Positions 1 through 6,624 of a stretch of 15,311 nucleotides of DNA are shown here, in pieces. Origin of the DNA: Planctomycetaceae bacterium UBA4732 (GTDB taxonomy: Bacteria > Planctomycetota > Planctomycetia > Gemmatales > Gemmataceae); contig DHJA01000048.1 in NCBI GenBank assembly GCA_002404095.1, positions 1 through 15,311 on the forward strand, in the 5' to 3' direction. Position numbers and translations under genes: made by a program. The notes below the pieces were generated by a model. The model was not told where the DNA came from. It saw nothing but the letters and a program-made list of their open reading frames with translations, and searched no databases. The number at the start of each line of letters is the position of its first letter. Position 1 is the stretch's first letter.

Positions 1-42
1 AACGTACTCGTGAGTCCGGGGGGCCACGGCAGAAATCGGCGC

Positions 43-70
43 TTGCATCCCGTCGCATCTCGGCGATAAT
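43..70 (+). promoter_or_regulatory. Candidate promoter of the Gfo/Idh/MocA gene
   Basis: A -35-like TTGCAT (43-48) and a -10-like GATAAT (65-70) are separated by 16 bp. The -10 matches the sigma70 consensus at five of six positions and the -35 at only three. The -10 hexamer lies inside the Fur-like palindrome at 64-78, which would let a bound repressor block the promoter. Transcription would begin near 77, leaving a leader of about 40 nt before the GTG start at 115. This is inferred from hexamer similarity only. Confidence 0.35.
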
Positions 71-78
71 CATTATCG
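64..78. promoter_or_regulatory. Fur-like 7-1-7 palindrome
   Basis: CGATAAT-C-ATTATCG is a perfect 7-1-7 inverted repeat. The Fur-family consensus is TGATAAT-N-ATTATCA, so only the two outermost bases differ. An AT-rich palindrome of this form stands out in a GC-rich upstream region. It lies 36 bp before the GTG of the oxidoreductase gene and covers the candidate -10. Iron (Fur), zinc (Zur) or manganese regulators of the same family could bind it. A divergent gene left of the window could also be the target. Confidence 0.5.
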
Positions 79-114
79 TCCCTTCGCCTTCCCACCCGCT
101 TCCCCGGAGGAGCC

Positions 115-1410
115 GTGACCCGCCGACTGAACCGCCGTCGTTTCCTGCACGAGGCCGCCGGCCTTAGCGCCGCCGCGCTCGCCGTGCCCTTCGTCGCCGC
201 CGAAGAGAAGAAGAAATCGCCCAGCGACCGTCTCAATATCGGCGTCGTCGGCGTCGCCGGCCAGGGCGCCTACGACCTCAGTAACGTCACCAGCGAAAAC
301 ATCTACGCCCTCTGCGACGTGGACGAAAACCGCGCCGCCGTAGCCCGCAAGGCGCATCCCAAGGCCAAGTTCTTCCAAGACTACCGCCAACTCCTTGATC
401 TCAAGGAAGTGGACGCCGTCGTCTGCGCCACGCCGGATCACATGCACGCCTTCGTCGGCGTCAACGCCATGCGCGCCGGCAAGCACCTTTACTGTGAAAA
501 ACCGCTCGCCCACTCGGTCGCCGAAGTTCGTCTGATGATGGATACGGCCGCCAAACAGGGCGTCATAACGCAGATGGGCACGCAGATTCACGCCGAGCCG
601 AACTATCGCCGCGTGGTCGAGATCGTTCAGGCCGGCGCCCTTGGCCCCGTCGCGCGCGTCCACGTCTGGTGCAACCGGACGCCGGACAAGCGCGTGAAAT
701 CCGCGAAGAAGATGGATGCGCCGGCCGGCTTCGATTGGGATGTGTGGTTGGGGCCGGCGCCGCAGCAAAACTACGACACCGCCTTCGTGCCATTCCACTG
801 GCGTTGGTTTTGGGACTTCGGCGGCGGCGTACTGGGCGACATGGCCTGCCACTTCATGGACCTGCCGCATTGGGCGCTCGACCTGACCACGCCGCTCACC
901 GTCGCCGCCCACGGCAGAAAGGTCAAAGACGGCGACCAGGATGCTCCCGACTTGCTACAGGTGGACTACACCTATCCGGCGCGTGGCAATCAGCCGAAGG
1001 TTCACCTGACCTGGTATAACGGCGTCCCCGGGCCGGATCTCGACGCCAAGGAGGCGTACCACGGCTTTGCCAATGGCGTCCTGTTCGAGGGGCCGAAAGG
1101 CCAACTCGTGGCGGACTACGGCAATCACAAACTGCTGCCGGAAGAGATGTTCAAGGACTTTACGGCGCCCAAACAAACCATTGCGCCGTCCATCGGCCAT
1201 CACAAGGAATGGATCGAGGCGATCAAGGGCAACGGCAAAACGCTGTGTAATTTTGCCTACAGCGGCGCGTTGGCTGAAACTGTCTTGCTGGGCAACGTCG
1301 CCTATCGGTCGGGCAAGTCGTTCGCCTGGGATGATAAGGCCGGGACGGTGGACTCGGCGGAGGCGGCCCAGTACCTTCAGCGAGCGTATCGCACGGGCTG
1401 GAAGCTGTAA
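115..1410 (+). CDS. Tat-exported Gfo/Idh/MocA family oxidoreductase
   Basis: A 431-residue NAD(P)-dependent oxidoreductase of the Gfo/Idh/MocA family, which oxidises or reduces sugars, inositols and related cyclic substrates; the exact substrate cannot be read here. The N-terminus has a twin-arginine signal (NRRRFL at residues 6-11, then an alanine-rich stretch to about 29), so the folded, cofactor-loaded protein is probably exported, as in many planctomycete members. The Rossmann loop GVVGVAGQGAYD begins near 43, and the family EKP motif (YCEKP) is at 127-131. A conserved C-terminal-domain segment, GDMACHFMDLPHW, is near 243. The start is a GTG 4-5 nt after a strong GGAGGAG ribosome binding site at 105-112. 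No DNA-level neighbour fixes its role; rpsT downstream is convergent and unrelated. The Fur-like box upstream suggests metal-responsive control. Confidence 0.9.
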   Translation: MTRRLNRRRFLHEAAGLSAAALAVPFVAAEEKKKSPSDRLNIGVVGVAGQGAYDLSNVTSENIYALCDVDENRAAVARKAHPKAKFFQDYRQLLDLKEVDAVVCATPDHMHAFVGVNAMRAGKHLYCEKPLAHSVAEVRLMMDTAAKQGVITQMGTQIHAEPNYRRVVEIVQAGALGPVARVHVWCNRTPDKRVKSAKKMDAPAGFDWDVWLGPAPQQNYDTAFVPFHWRWFWDFGGGVLGDMACHFMDLPHWALDLTTPLTVAAHGRKVKDGDQDAPDLLQVDYTYPARGNQPKVHLTWYNGVPGPDLDAKEAYHGFANGVLFEGPKGQLVADYGNHKLLPEEMFKDFTAPKQTIAPSIGHHKEWIEAIKGNGKTLCNFAYSGALAETVLLGNVAYRSGKSFAWDDKAGTVDSAEAAQYLQRAYRTGWKL

Positions 1411-1425
1411 CGGTTAAACGGTGTT

Positions 1426-1486
1426 ACGAGCCGCGACCGTTAGGGAGCGAGGAAGCCCCCACCGCTCCCTAACGGTCGCGGCTCGT
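1426..1486. repeat. Perfect 24-bp inverted repeat, possible bidirectional terminator or REP-like element
   Basis: Positions 1426-1449 and 1463-1486 are exact reverse complements over 24 bp, separated by a 13-nt loop rich in purines then C. The arms begin ACGAGCCGCGACCG and end GTTAGGGAGCG. It sits between the convergent oxidoreductase gene (ends 1410) and rpsT (ends 1514), where a two-way transcription stop would be expected. There is no T-run on either side. The arms are longer than a normal intrinsic terminator needs, which fits a dispersed palindromic repeat that landed in a terminator position. Confidence 0.7.
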
Positions 1487-1513
1487 CAATGTTGGCCCTA
1501 AGAGGAGTAAGCG

Positions 1514-1798
1514 TCACGTCGCGGCAGGCTTGGGTGCGGCTTCCTTGGCGTTGAGGGCGCGGGCCAGCTGCGATTTTTTGCGCGCGGCCATATTAGCATG
1601 GACGACGCGCTTGGCCGCTGCCTTGTCCAGCTTCTTACAGGCGAGTTTGAACTGAGTGCGCAATTCCTCAATGGGGCCTTCCAGGGCAACCTGGAAGCCT
1701 TTAAGCTCGGTCTTGACGCCTTTCTTGACGGCGCGGTTGTGCAGACGGCGTTTAGCGGTCTTTCGCAAGTTCTTCTTAGCGCTGCGCGTATGCGGCAT
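1514..1798 (-). CDS. rpsT: 30S ribosomal protein S20
   Basis: A 94-residue S20, which binds 16S rRNA early in assembly of the small ribosomal subunit. The N-terminus MPHTRSAKKNLRKTAKRR is the classic S20 opening (small, then a Lys/Arg-rich helix contacting rRNA). The rest is helical and basic, with AAAKRVVHANMAARKKSQLAR near residues 60-80, and ends in an Ala/Pro/Lys tail slightly longer than in E. coli (about 87 residues). The ATG at 1798 was chosen over an upstream in-frame start because the product then begins exactly where S20 proteins begin, and GGAGAGGA precedes it at the right spacing. It is monocistronic here and faces away from fhcD. Confidence 0.95.
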   Translation of the reverse strand: MPHTRSAKKNLRKTAKRRLHNRAVKKGVKTELKGFQVALEGPIEELRTQFKLACKKLDKAAAKRVVHANMAARKKSQLARALNAKEAAPKPAAT

Positions 1799-1853
1799 CG
1801 ATCCTCTCCACGATCCATCCGTTCGGCGACGGCAAGGTTTTGACCAAAAAGGC

Positions 1854-1881
1854 ATTATAACCAACGGCGGCCCAGCGGCAA
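1854..1881 (-). promoter_or_regulatory. rpsT promoter
   Basis: On the minus strand a perfect -10 TATAAT (1859-1854) follows a -35-like TTGCCG (1881-1876) after 16 bp. It would start transcription near 1847 and give a leader of roughly 50 nt before the rpsT ATG at 1798. Confidence 0.6.
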
Positions 1882-1965
1882 GACGGTGAACCGTGTATCG
1901 CCGTGGAATGCCGCGTCAAGTAAGATGCTGATGTTAGCCGAGGTCAACCTCACGGGACGAAACTC

Positions 1966-2865
1966 TTGCTGACCATCAACGAAACCACAATCGAAGACAC
2001 CTTCGCCGAAGCTTTCCCCATGACGGCCGTGCGATTAATCGTCACGGCCGAGACGCCCTCATGGGCGCAAACCGCCGCGCAGGTCACGACCGGCTACGCC
2101 TCTTCAGTGATCGGCTGCGACGCCGAGGCCGGCCTAGAGCGGACGCTCGGCCCCGACGAGACGCCTGACGGTCGGCCCGGCGTGAGCCTGTTGCTGTTCG
2201 CGTTCAACCGCGACGCCCTGCAAAAGGCGGTCGTCAACCGAGTCGGCCAATGCGTTCTCACCTGCCCGACGACGGCCTGCTACAACGGCCTGCCGATGAT
2301 TAAGGAAAAAGCCATCCGCATAGGCGGCAATCTGCGCTTCTTCGGCGACGGCTTTCAGTTCAGCAAGAAGCTGGAAGGCCGACGATTCTGGCGGCTGCCG
2401 GTGATGGACGGCGAGTTCACCTGCGAGGACTATTTCGGCACCATCAAGGGCGTCGCGGGCGGCAACTTTTTAATTGTCGGCGCGACCCAAGCGGCGGCGC
2501 TGGCGGCGGCCGAAGCGGCGGTCGCCGCCATCCGACAGGTTCCCGGCGTGCTGCTGCCGTTTCCTGGCGGCGTCGTTCGCAGCGGCAGCAAGATCGGCAG
2601 CAAATACAAGAAGCTTCGCGCCAGCACCAACGATGCCTATTGTCCGACGCTGCGCGGCCAGGTGAAGACGGCCTTGCCAGAGGGGGCGAACGCCGTCTAT
2701 GAAATCGTGATGGATGGCGTAGATTTGTCCAGCGTCGAAACGGCCACTCGCGTCGGTGTGCGCGCGGCTTGCCGGCCGGGCGTACTGCGTATCACGGCGG
2801 GCAACTACGGCGGCAAGCTGGGGCCGTTTCATTTGCATTTACACAAATTGCTGGCGGAGGCGTAG
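1966..2865 (+). CDS. fhcD: Formylmethanofuran-tetrahydromethanopterin N-formyltransferase
   Basis: A 299-residue protein, the normal length for Ftr/FhcD. It transfers a formyl group between methanofuran-type and tetrahydromethanopterin (H4MPT) cofactors. In methylotrophs and planctomycetes it is the D subunit of the formyltransferase/hydrolase complex (FhcABCD), which releases formate from formyl-H4MPT in the cytoplasm. The opening MLTINETTIEDTFAEAF matches the family signature xINxxxIEDTFAEAF. The central PTTACYNG and KLGPFHLHLHKLL at the C-terminus also look typical. The start is a TTG at 1966: it reproduces the family N-terminus, and no upstream ATG is in frame. GGGACG upstream is a modest ribosome binding site. 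fhcC lies one gene downstream, while fhcA and fhcB are not in the window. Confidence 0.9.
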   Translation: MLTINETTIEDTFAEAFPMTAVRLIVTAETPSWAQTAAQVTTGYASSVIGCDAEAGLERTLGPDETPDGRPGVSLLLFAFNRDALQKAVVNRVGQCVLTCPTTACYNGLPMIKEKAIRIGGNLRFFGDGFQFSKKLEGRRFWRLPVMDGEFTCEDYFGTIKGVAGGNFLIVGATQAAALAAAEAAVAAIRQVPGVLLPFPGGVVRSGSKIGSKYKKLRASTNDAYCPTLRGQVKTALPEGANAVYEIVMDGVDLSSVETATRVGVRAACRPGVLRITAGNYGGKLGPFHLHLHKLLAEA

Positions 2866-2950
2866 GCGAATCGAATGTCTTTTTTTTCTTGGTGCGGTTA
2901 GCATGGAGGTGATGCGGCAACCGGACGGTCTGTTTCCACGAGGGCGAGCC

Positions 2951-3640
2951 ATGAAAACACAAACGCCAGCGGACCTGGACCAAATCCTTTATCCCGACGA
3001 CGACGGCCTGCCCATGTCAGACAATACGCGCCAATTCCAGTGGATCGTCACCCTCCAAGGCAATCTCGACGCTCTCTACCGCGACAACCCTGACGTCTTC
3101 GTGGCCGGTAATCTCCTGTGGTACGCCGTGGAAGGCCAGCCGACGGTGCGCAGGGCGCCCGACGCGATGGTGGTGTTCGGCCGACCCAAGGGCTATCGCG
3201 GCTCCTACCTTCAATGGAAAGAGGATGGGATTGCTCCGCAGGTGGTTTTTGAAGTGTTGTCTCCCGGCAACGAAGAGGCGGAAATGGACCGCAAGTTCGC
3301 GTTCTATGACGCCTATGGCGTAGAGGAATACTATCTCTTCGATCCCGATGCGATTGAGTTGTCCGGTTGGCGGCGACACTTAGGACGCTTACAGCCGATT
3401 CTCCAGATGGACGGTTGGGTCAGTCCTCAGCTCGGCATCCGCTTTGATCTTTCGCGCGACGAGCTAATCGTCATTCGCCCTGACAACACCCCTTTCTTCA
3501 CGTTTCTGGAACTAGACGAACTTCAAAAACAAGCCTTGCGCCAAGCCGACGAGGCCCGGCGGCAGGCTAATCAGGAACGGGAACGCGCCGATCGCTTGGC
3601 GGCGATGCTTCGCGCTTTAGGCGTCGATCCGGGAACCTAA
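2951..3640 (+). CDS. Uma2 family (DUF820) PD-(D/E)XK nuclease-like protein
   Basis: A 229-residue member of the Uma2/DUF820 family, predicted PD-(D/E)XK-fold nucleases of unknown biological role that are hugely expanded in cyanobacteria and planctomycetes. Motifs are intact: RRAPD (D71), VVFEVLSPGN (E101), then DRKFAFYDAYGVEEYYLFDPD (K115). The N-terminal PMSDNTRQFQWIVTLQGNLD is typical of one subtype. The last 40 residues (KQALRQADEARRQANQER and on) form a charged coiled coil common in this subtype. The start is taken at 2951, where homologues usually begin; an in-frame ATG at 2903 would add 16 residues. It stands 85 nt after fhcD and 6 nt before fhcC, so it has been placed inside a C1-transfer operon with no evident functional link. 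Confidence 0.85.
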   Translation: MKTQTPADLDQILYPDDDGLPMSDNTRQFQWIVTLQGNLDALYRDNPDVFVAGNLLWYAVEGQPTVRRAPDAMVVFGRPKGYRGSYLQWKEDGIAPQVVFEVLSPGNEEAEMDRKFAFYDAYGVEEYYLFDPDAIELSGWRRHLGRLQPILQMDGWVSPQLGIRFDLSRDELIVIRPDNTPFFTFLELDELQKQALRQADEARRQANQERERADRLAAMLRALGVDPGT

Positions 3641-3646
3641 ACGCGC

Positions 3647-4462
3647 ATGATTCACCTCCGTTATCACGGAACAACGTCCATCCCCGTCGAGGCGGAGTGC
3701 CTGACGCCGGACAATCTCGCCGGCAAATCGCCGGCCCAGATCGCCGCGTTGCCTATCCAATATGGCAACGCGTCCGCCTCTCTCGGAGACTTCTTCTCCG
3801 TCGAAGGCGATTCGGCGGATAAAGAGATGGTAATTGAAGGCGATTGCGACCGCGTGAAACGAATCGGCGCCGCCATGGCGAGCGGCCGCATCACCGTTCG
3901 CGGCGACGTGGGGATGCACCTCGGCGCCGAAATGACCGGCGGCGACATCCACGTTCACGGCCGCGCCGGCGACTGGACCGGTGCCGAGATGCGCGGCGGT
4001 CGCATCCACGTCCACGGCGACGCCGGCTGCTTGGTTGGGGCGGCCTATCGCGGCGGCCAGATCGGTATGCGCGGCGGCGTTATCCTGATCGAAGGCAAAG
4101 CCGGCAACGAGGTCGGCGCCCACATGCGCCGCGGTCTGATCGCCGTCGTCGGCGACGTGGGCGATTTCCTCGGCGTCTCCATGATCGCCGGAGGCGTCTT
4201 CGTCTTTGGTCGGACGGGACCACGGCCGGGCGCCGGCATGAAGCGCGGCACCCTTGCGTTCGGCGGCGACATGCCGGGTCTGTTGCCCTCATTCCGATAT
4301 GATTGCGACTACAGGGCGGTGTTCCTGAGCCTCTACCTCCGCCAGCTGCGGGCGTGGAACTTCCCGGTACACGACCGCCTGTTCACGGGAAGTTGGCGCC
4401 GTTACAGCGGCGACCTCATCGAGATGGGCAAGGGCGAAGTCCTCCATTGGAGGGAGACTTAA
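3647..4462 (+). CDS. fhcC: Formyltransferase/hydrolase complex subunit C (formylmethanofuran dehydrogenase subunit C-like)
   Basis: A 271-residue FhcC/FwdC-family protein. Most of it (about residues 80-210) is a series of short repeats of the type GGxIxVxGxAGxxxGAxMxxG, for example GGDIHVHGRAGDWTGAEMRGG. These build the right-handed beta-helix also found at the C-terminus of glutamate synthase. In the FhcABCD complex it is a structural partner of the A, B and D subunits, acting on formyl-H4MPT in the cytoplasm. The C-terminal 60 residues (YDCDYRAVFLSLYLRQL and on) match the usual tail. The ATG at 3647 follows the Uma2 stop by 6 nt, and the TAA overlaps the next ATG by one base (TAATG). It is therefore translationally coupled to the oxidoreductase gene that follows. 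Confidence 0.9.
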   Translation: MIHLRYHGTTSIPVEAECLTPDNLAGKSPAQIAALPIQYGNASASLGDFFSVEGDSADKEMVIEGDCDRVKRIGAAMASGRITVRGDVGMHLGAEMTGGDIHVHGRAGDWTGAEMRGGRIHVHGDAGCLVGAAYRGGQIGMRGGVILIEGKAGNEVGAHMRRGLIAVVGDVGDFLGVSMIAGGVFVFGRTGPRPGAGMKRGTLAFGGDMPGLLPSFRYDCDYRAVFLSLYLRQLRAWNFPVHDRLFTGSWRRYSGDLIEMGKGEVLHWRET

Positions 4463-5709
4463 TGGCACGAATGGAATCGCAACGAATCGCCGTCCTCGGC
4501 GCCGGCCCGATCGGCCTGGAGGCCGCGTTGTACGCGGCCGCGCTGCAACTGCCGTGTACCGTGTTCGAGCGCGGCCGCGTCGGCGAGAACCTACAGCGTT
4601 GGGGCCACGTCCGTCTTTTCAGTCCGTTCGGCATGAACTCGACGCCGTTAGGCCGGGCGCGCATCCACGCGGACCAGCCGCAGCATACCCTGCCGGACGC
4701 CAACGCCATTCTCACGGGCCGCGACCATGTCACGGCTTATCTGGAGCCGCTGGCGTTGTCGCCCGCATTGATCTCTTCGATCCGGGAAAACACGGCGGTA
4801 TTGCGCGTCGGCCGGCGCGGCTTTCTCAAGGAAGACTACCCCGGCGACATACGCCGGGCAAAAGAGCCTTTTCGCCTCCTGCTACGCGACGATAAGGGCA
4901 AGGAAAGCATTGAGGAAGCCGACGTGGTGCTGGACTGCACCGGCGTCTACGGCCACCCGCGCTGGCTGGGCGAGGGCGGCGTCCCCGCAATTGGTGAGAT
5001 TGCCGCTCGCTCGCACATCGCCCACGGCCTGGAAGACGTGGCCGGCGAACGGAAAGCCGTTTATGCCGATAAAACAACTCTAGTAATCGGTTCCGGCTAT
5101 TCGGCGGCGACGACGGTGTGCAACCTGGCCGCGCTGGCGGATAAGCACCCGGCGACGTGGGTGATCTGGCTGGCGCGAGCGCCGGGCACGCAGCCCATCC
5201 GCCGCATCACCAACGATTCCTTGCGTGAGCGCGATCATATCGCCGTGCGCGCCAACACGCTGGCCACACGGTCCGACGGCAACGTGGAGTTCCACCCGCA
5301 GACCGTCGTCGAAGCGATTGAGACCGCCGGGCCGGATCGCGGTTTCAAGGTCAGCGGTCACAGCGGCGGCAAGGCCGTTTCTTGGGACGTGGAGCGCGTG
5401 ATTGCCAACGTCGGCTACACCCCCGACACGGACCTGTACCGCGAGCTACAGATCCATGAATGCTACGCCACGCTCGGCCCGATGGGTCTGGCCGCGGCGT
5501 TGCTCAAGCACGGCGGCGGCGATTGCCTAACTATACCGTCGCAGGGTCCGGCCGCGCTGCGCAACCCAGAGCCGAACTTTTACATCCTCGGCGCCAAGAG
5601 TTACGGGCGCAACTCGAATTTCCTACTAAGGACGGGATTCGAGCAAATACGCGACGTTTTCACGCTCATTATGGGCAAATTGCACCTCGACCTGTACAAG
5701 ACGCGCTGA
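4462..5709 (+). CDS. FAD/NAD(P)-binding oxidoreductase of unknown substrate
   Basis: A 415-residue two-dinucleotide-domain flavoprotein. The FAD-binding Rossmann motif GAGPIGLEAALYAAAL is at residues 13-28, and a second nucleotide-binding motif GSGYSAATTV is near 210. An ATG-like FAD segment, VVLDCTGVYGHPRW, is near 155-170, and the C-terminal YILGAKSYGRNSNFLLR resembles the FAD-contacting end of such enzymes. There is no redox CxxC of the disulfide reductase type, so a flavin monooxygenase-like or dehydrogenase role is more likely; the substrate is unknown. The start at 4462 overlaps the fhcC stop by one base and follows a strong GGAGGGAGA site. An open frame continues upstream to 4303 but lies inside fhcC and is not used. 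Its tight coupling to fhcC and to the radical SAM gene 3 nt downstream argues for a shared pathway. Confidence 0.8.
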   Translation: MARMESQRIAVLGAGPIGLEAALYAAALQLPCTVFERGRVGENLQRWGHVRLFSPFGMNSTPLGRARIHADQPQHTLPDANAILTGRDHVTAYLEPLALSPALISSIRENTAVLRVGRRGFLKEDYPGDIRRAKEPFRLLLRDDKGKESIEEADVVLDCTGVYGHPRWLGEGGVPAIGEIAARSHIAHGLEDVAGERKAVYADKTTLVIGSGYSAATTVCNLAALADKHPATWVIWLARAPGTQPIRRITNDSLRERDHIAVRANTLATRSDGNVEFHPQTVVEAIETAGPDRGFKVSGHSGGKAVSWDVERVIANVGYTPDTDLYRELQIHECYATLGPMGLAAALLKHGGGDCLTIPSQGPAALRNPEPNFYILGAKSYGRNSNFLLRTGFEQIRDVFTLIMGKLHLDLYKTR

Positions 5710-5712
5710 TCT

Positions 5713-6624
5713 ATGGCCATCCCATTGCCCATCCTGGACGAACCGGCGCCGTCCATCGCGCTTTCGCACCTAGACGATCTGTGGTTCCAGGTTGCCGGCA
5801 CGCTCTGCAATTTAACCTGCCGTCACTGTTTCATTAGTTGCAGCCCTCACAATCACAGCTTCGGTTTCCTCAGCCTCGACGCGGTGCGCCGGGTGCTGGA
5901 CGAGTCGGTCCAATTGGGAGTAAAGGAGTATTATTTCACCGGCGGCGAGCCGTTCTTAAACCGCGACATGACGGACATTCTGGAGCGGACATTGCTATTC
6001 GGACCGGCCACCGTGCTGACCAACGGCACCGTGTTCAAGGTCGAATGGCTAGAACGGCTGGCGCGCGCCGAGGCGGCATCGCCCTACAGCCTGGAGTTCC
6101 GCGTCTCCATCGACGGCTATACCGCGGAGGCCAACGACGCGGTGCGCGGCCCCGGCACGTTCGACCGCGCCCTGCGTGGCGTGCGGCAACTGGCGGCGCA
6201 CGGCTTCCTACCGATCCTCACCGTGGCCCGCACCGACGACGACCAGAACGACACGGCGCTGTTCGCGGGGTTCGTGGACCTTCTGCGCGCCAATGGTTGC
6301 GACCGCCCGCGCGTCAAGATTCTGCCGACGCTGCGCATGGGAGCGGAGGAGGATCGCCAGCGCGGCTACCGCGACGAAGAGCGCATCACGCCGGAAATGA
6401 TGGAGGAATACGATCCAGATAGGCTGATTTGCAGCCACAGCCGTATTGTCAGCGACCACGGCGTCCACGTCTGCCCGATCCTGATCGAAGCGCCCGACGC
6501 CCGGCTCGGCGCGGCGCTGGCCAAATCGCTCGGCGTGTACCCGTTGCGGCATCGCGCCTGCTTTACCTGTTACCAATACGGCGCCCTGTGTGCCAATCCA
6601 TCCGAGGGGCGGCGCGATGCCTAG
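5713..6624 (+). CDS. Radical SAM protein with SPASM-like C-terminal cysteines
   Basis: A 303-residue radical S-adenosylmethionine enzyme. The CX3CX2C motif binding the [4Fe-4S] cluster is C32-NLT-C36-RH-C39, with a further C43. The GGEP SAM-binding motif is at 77-80. The partial TIM barrel continues with VLTNGT near 104 and FRVSIDGY near 130. The C-terminal region carries C240, C254, C283, C286 and C293 (ending CFTCYQYGALC). This spacing suggests an auxiliary iron-sulfur site of the twitch/SPASM kind, as in enzymes that modify peptides or build cofactors. No small peptide substrate gene is visible nearby, so a small-molecule or cofactor role is equally possible. The ATG is 3 nt after the flavoprotein stop, with no clear ribosome binding site, so translation is probably coupled. 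Its end overlaps the next start by 8 nt. Confidence 0.85.
   Translation: MAIPLPILDEPAPSIALSHLDDLWFQVAGTLCNLTCRHCFISCSPHNHSFGFLSLDAVRRVLDESVQLGVKEYYFTGGEPFLNRDMTDILERTLLFGPATVLTNGTVFKVEWLERLARAEAASPYSLEFRVSIDGYTAEANDAVRGPGTFDRALRGVRQLAAHGFLPILTVARTDDDQNDTALFAGFVDLLRANGCDRPRVKILPTLRMGAEEDRQRGYRDEERITPEMMEEYDPDRLICSHSRIVSDHGVHVCPILIEAPDARLGAALAKSLGVYPLRHRACFTCYQYGALCANPSEGRRDA

Noticed and set aside
73..912. Long minus-strand open frame (279 codons) opposite the first Gfo/Idh/MocA gene
   Set aside because: It has no family features, and the plus strand carries a full Tat signal, Rossmann and EKP motifs. Long antisense frames are expected in GC-rich genes.
2880..2887. Run of eight T after fhcD as an intrinsic terminator
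   Set aside because: No stable hairpin precedes it, so it is at most a weak pause site.
4303..4461. Upstream extension of the flavoprotein by 53 codons
   Set aside because: It would lie wholly inside fhcC, and the strong ribosome binding site and the GAGPIG motif near the N-terminus favour the ATG at 4462.
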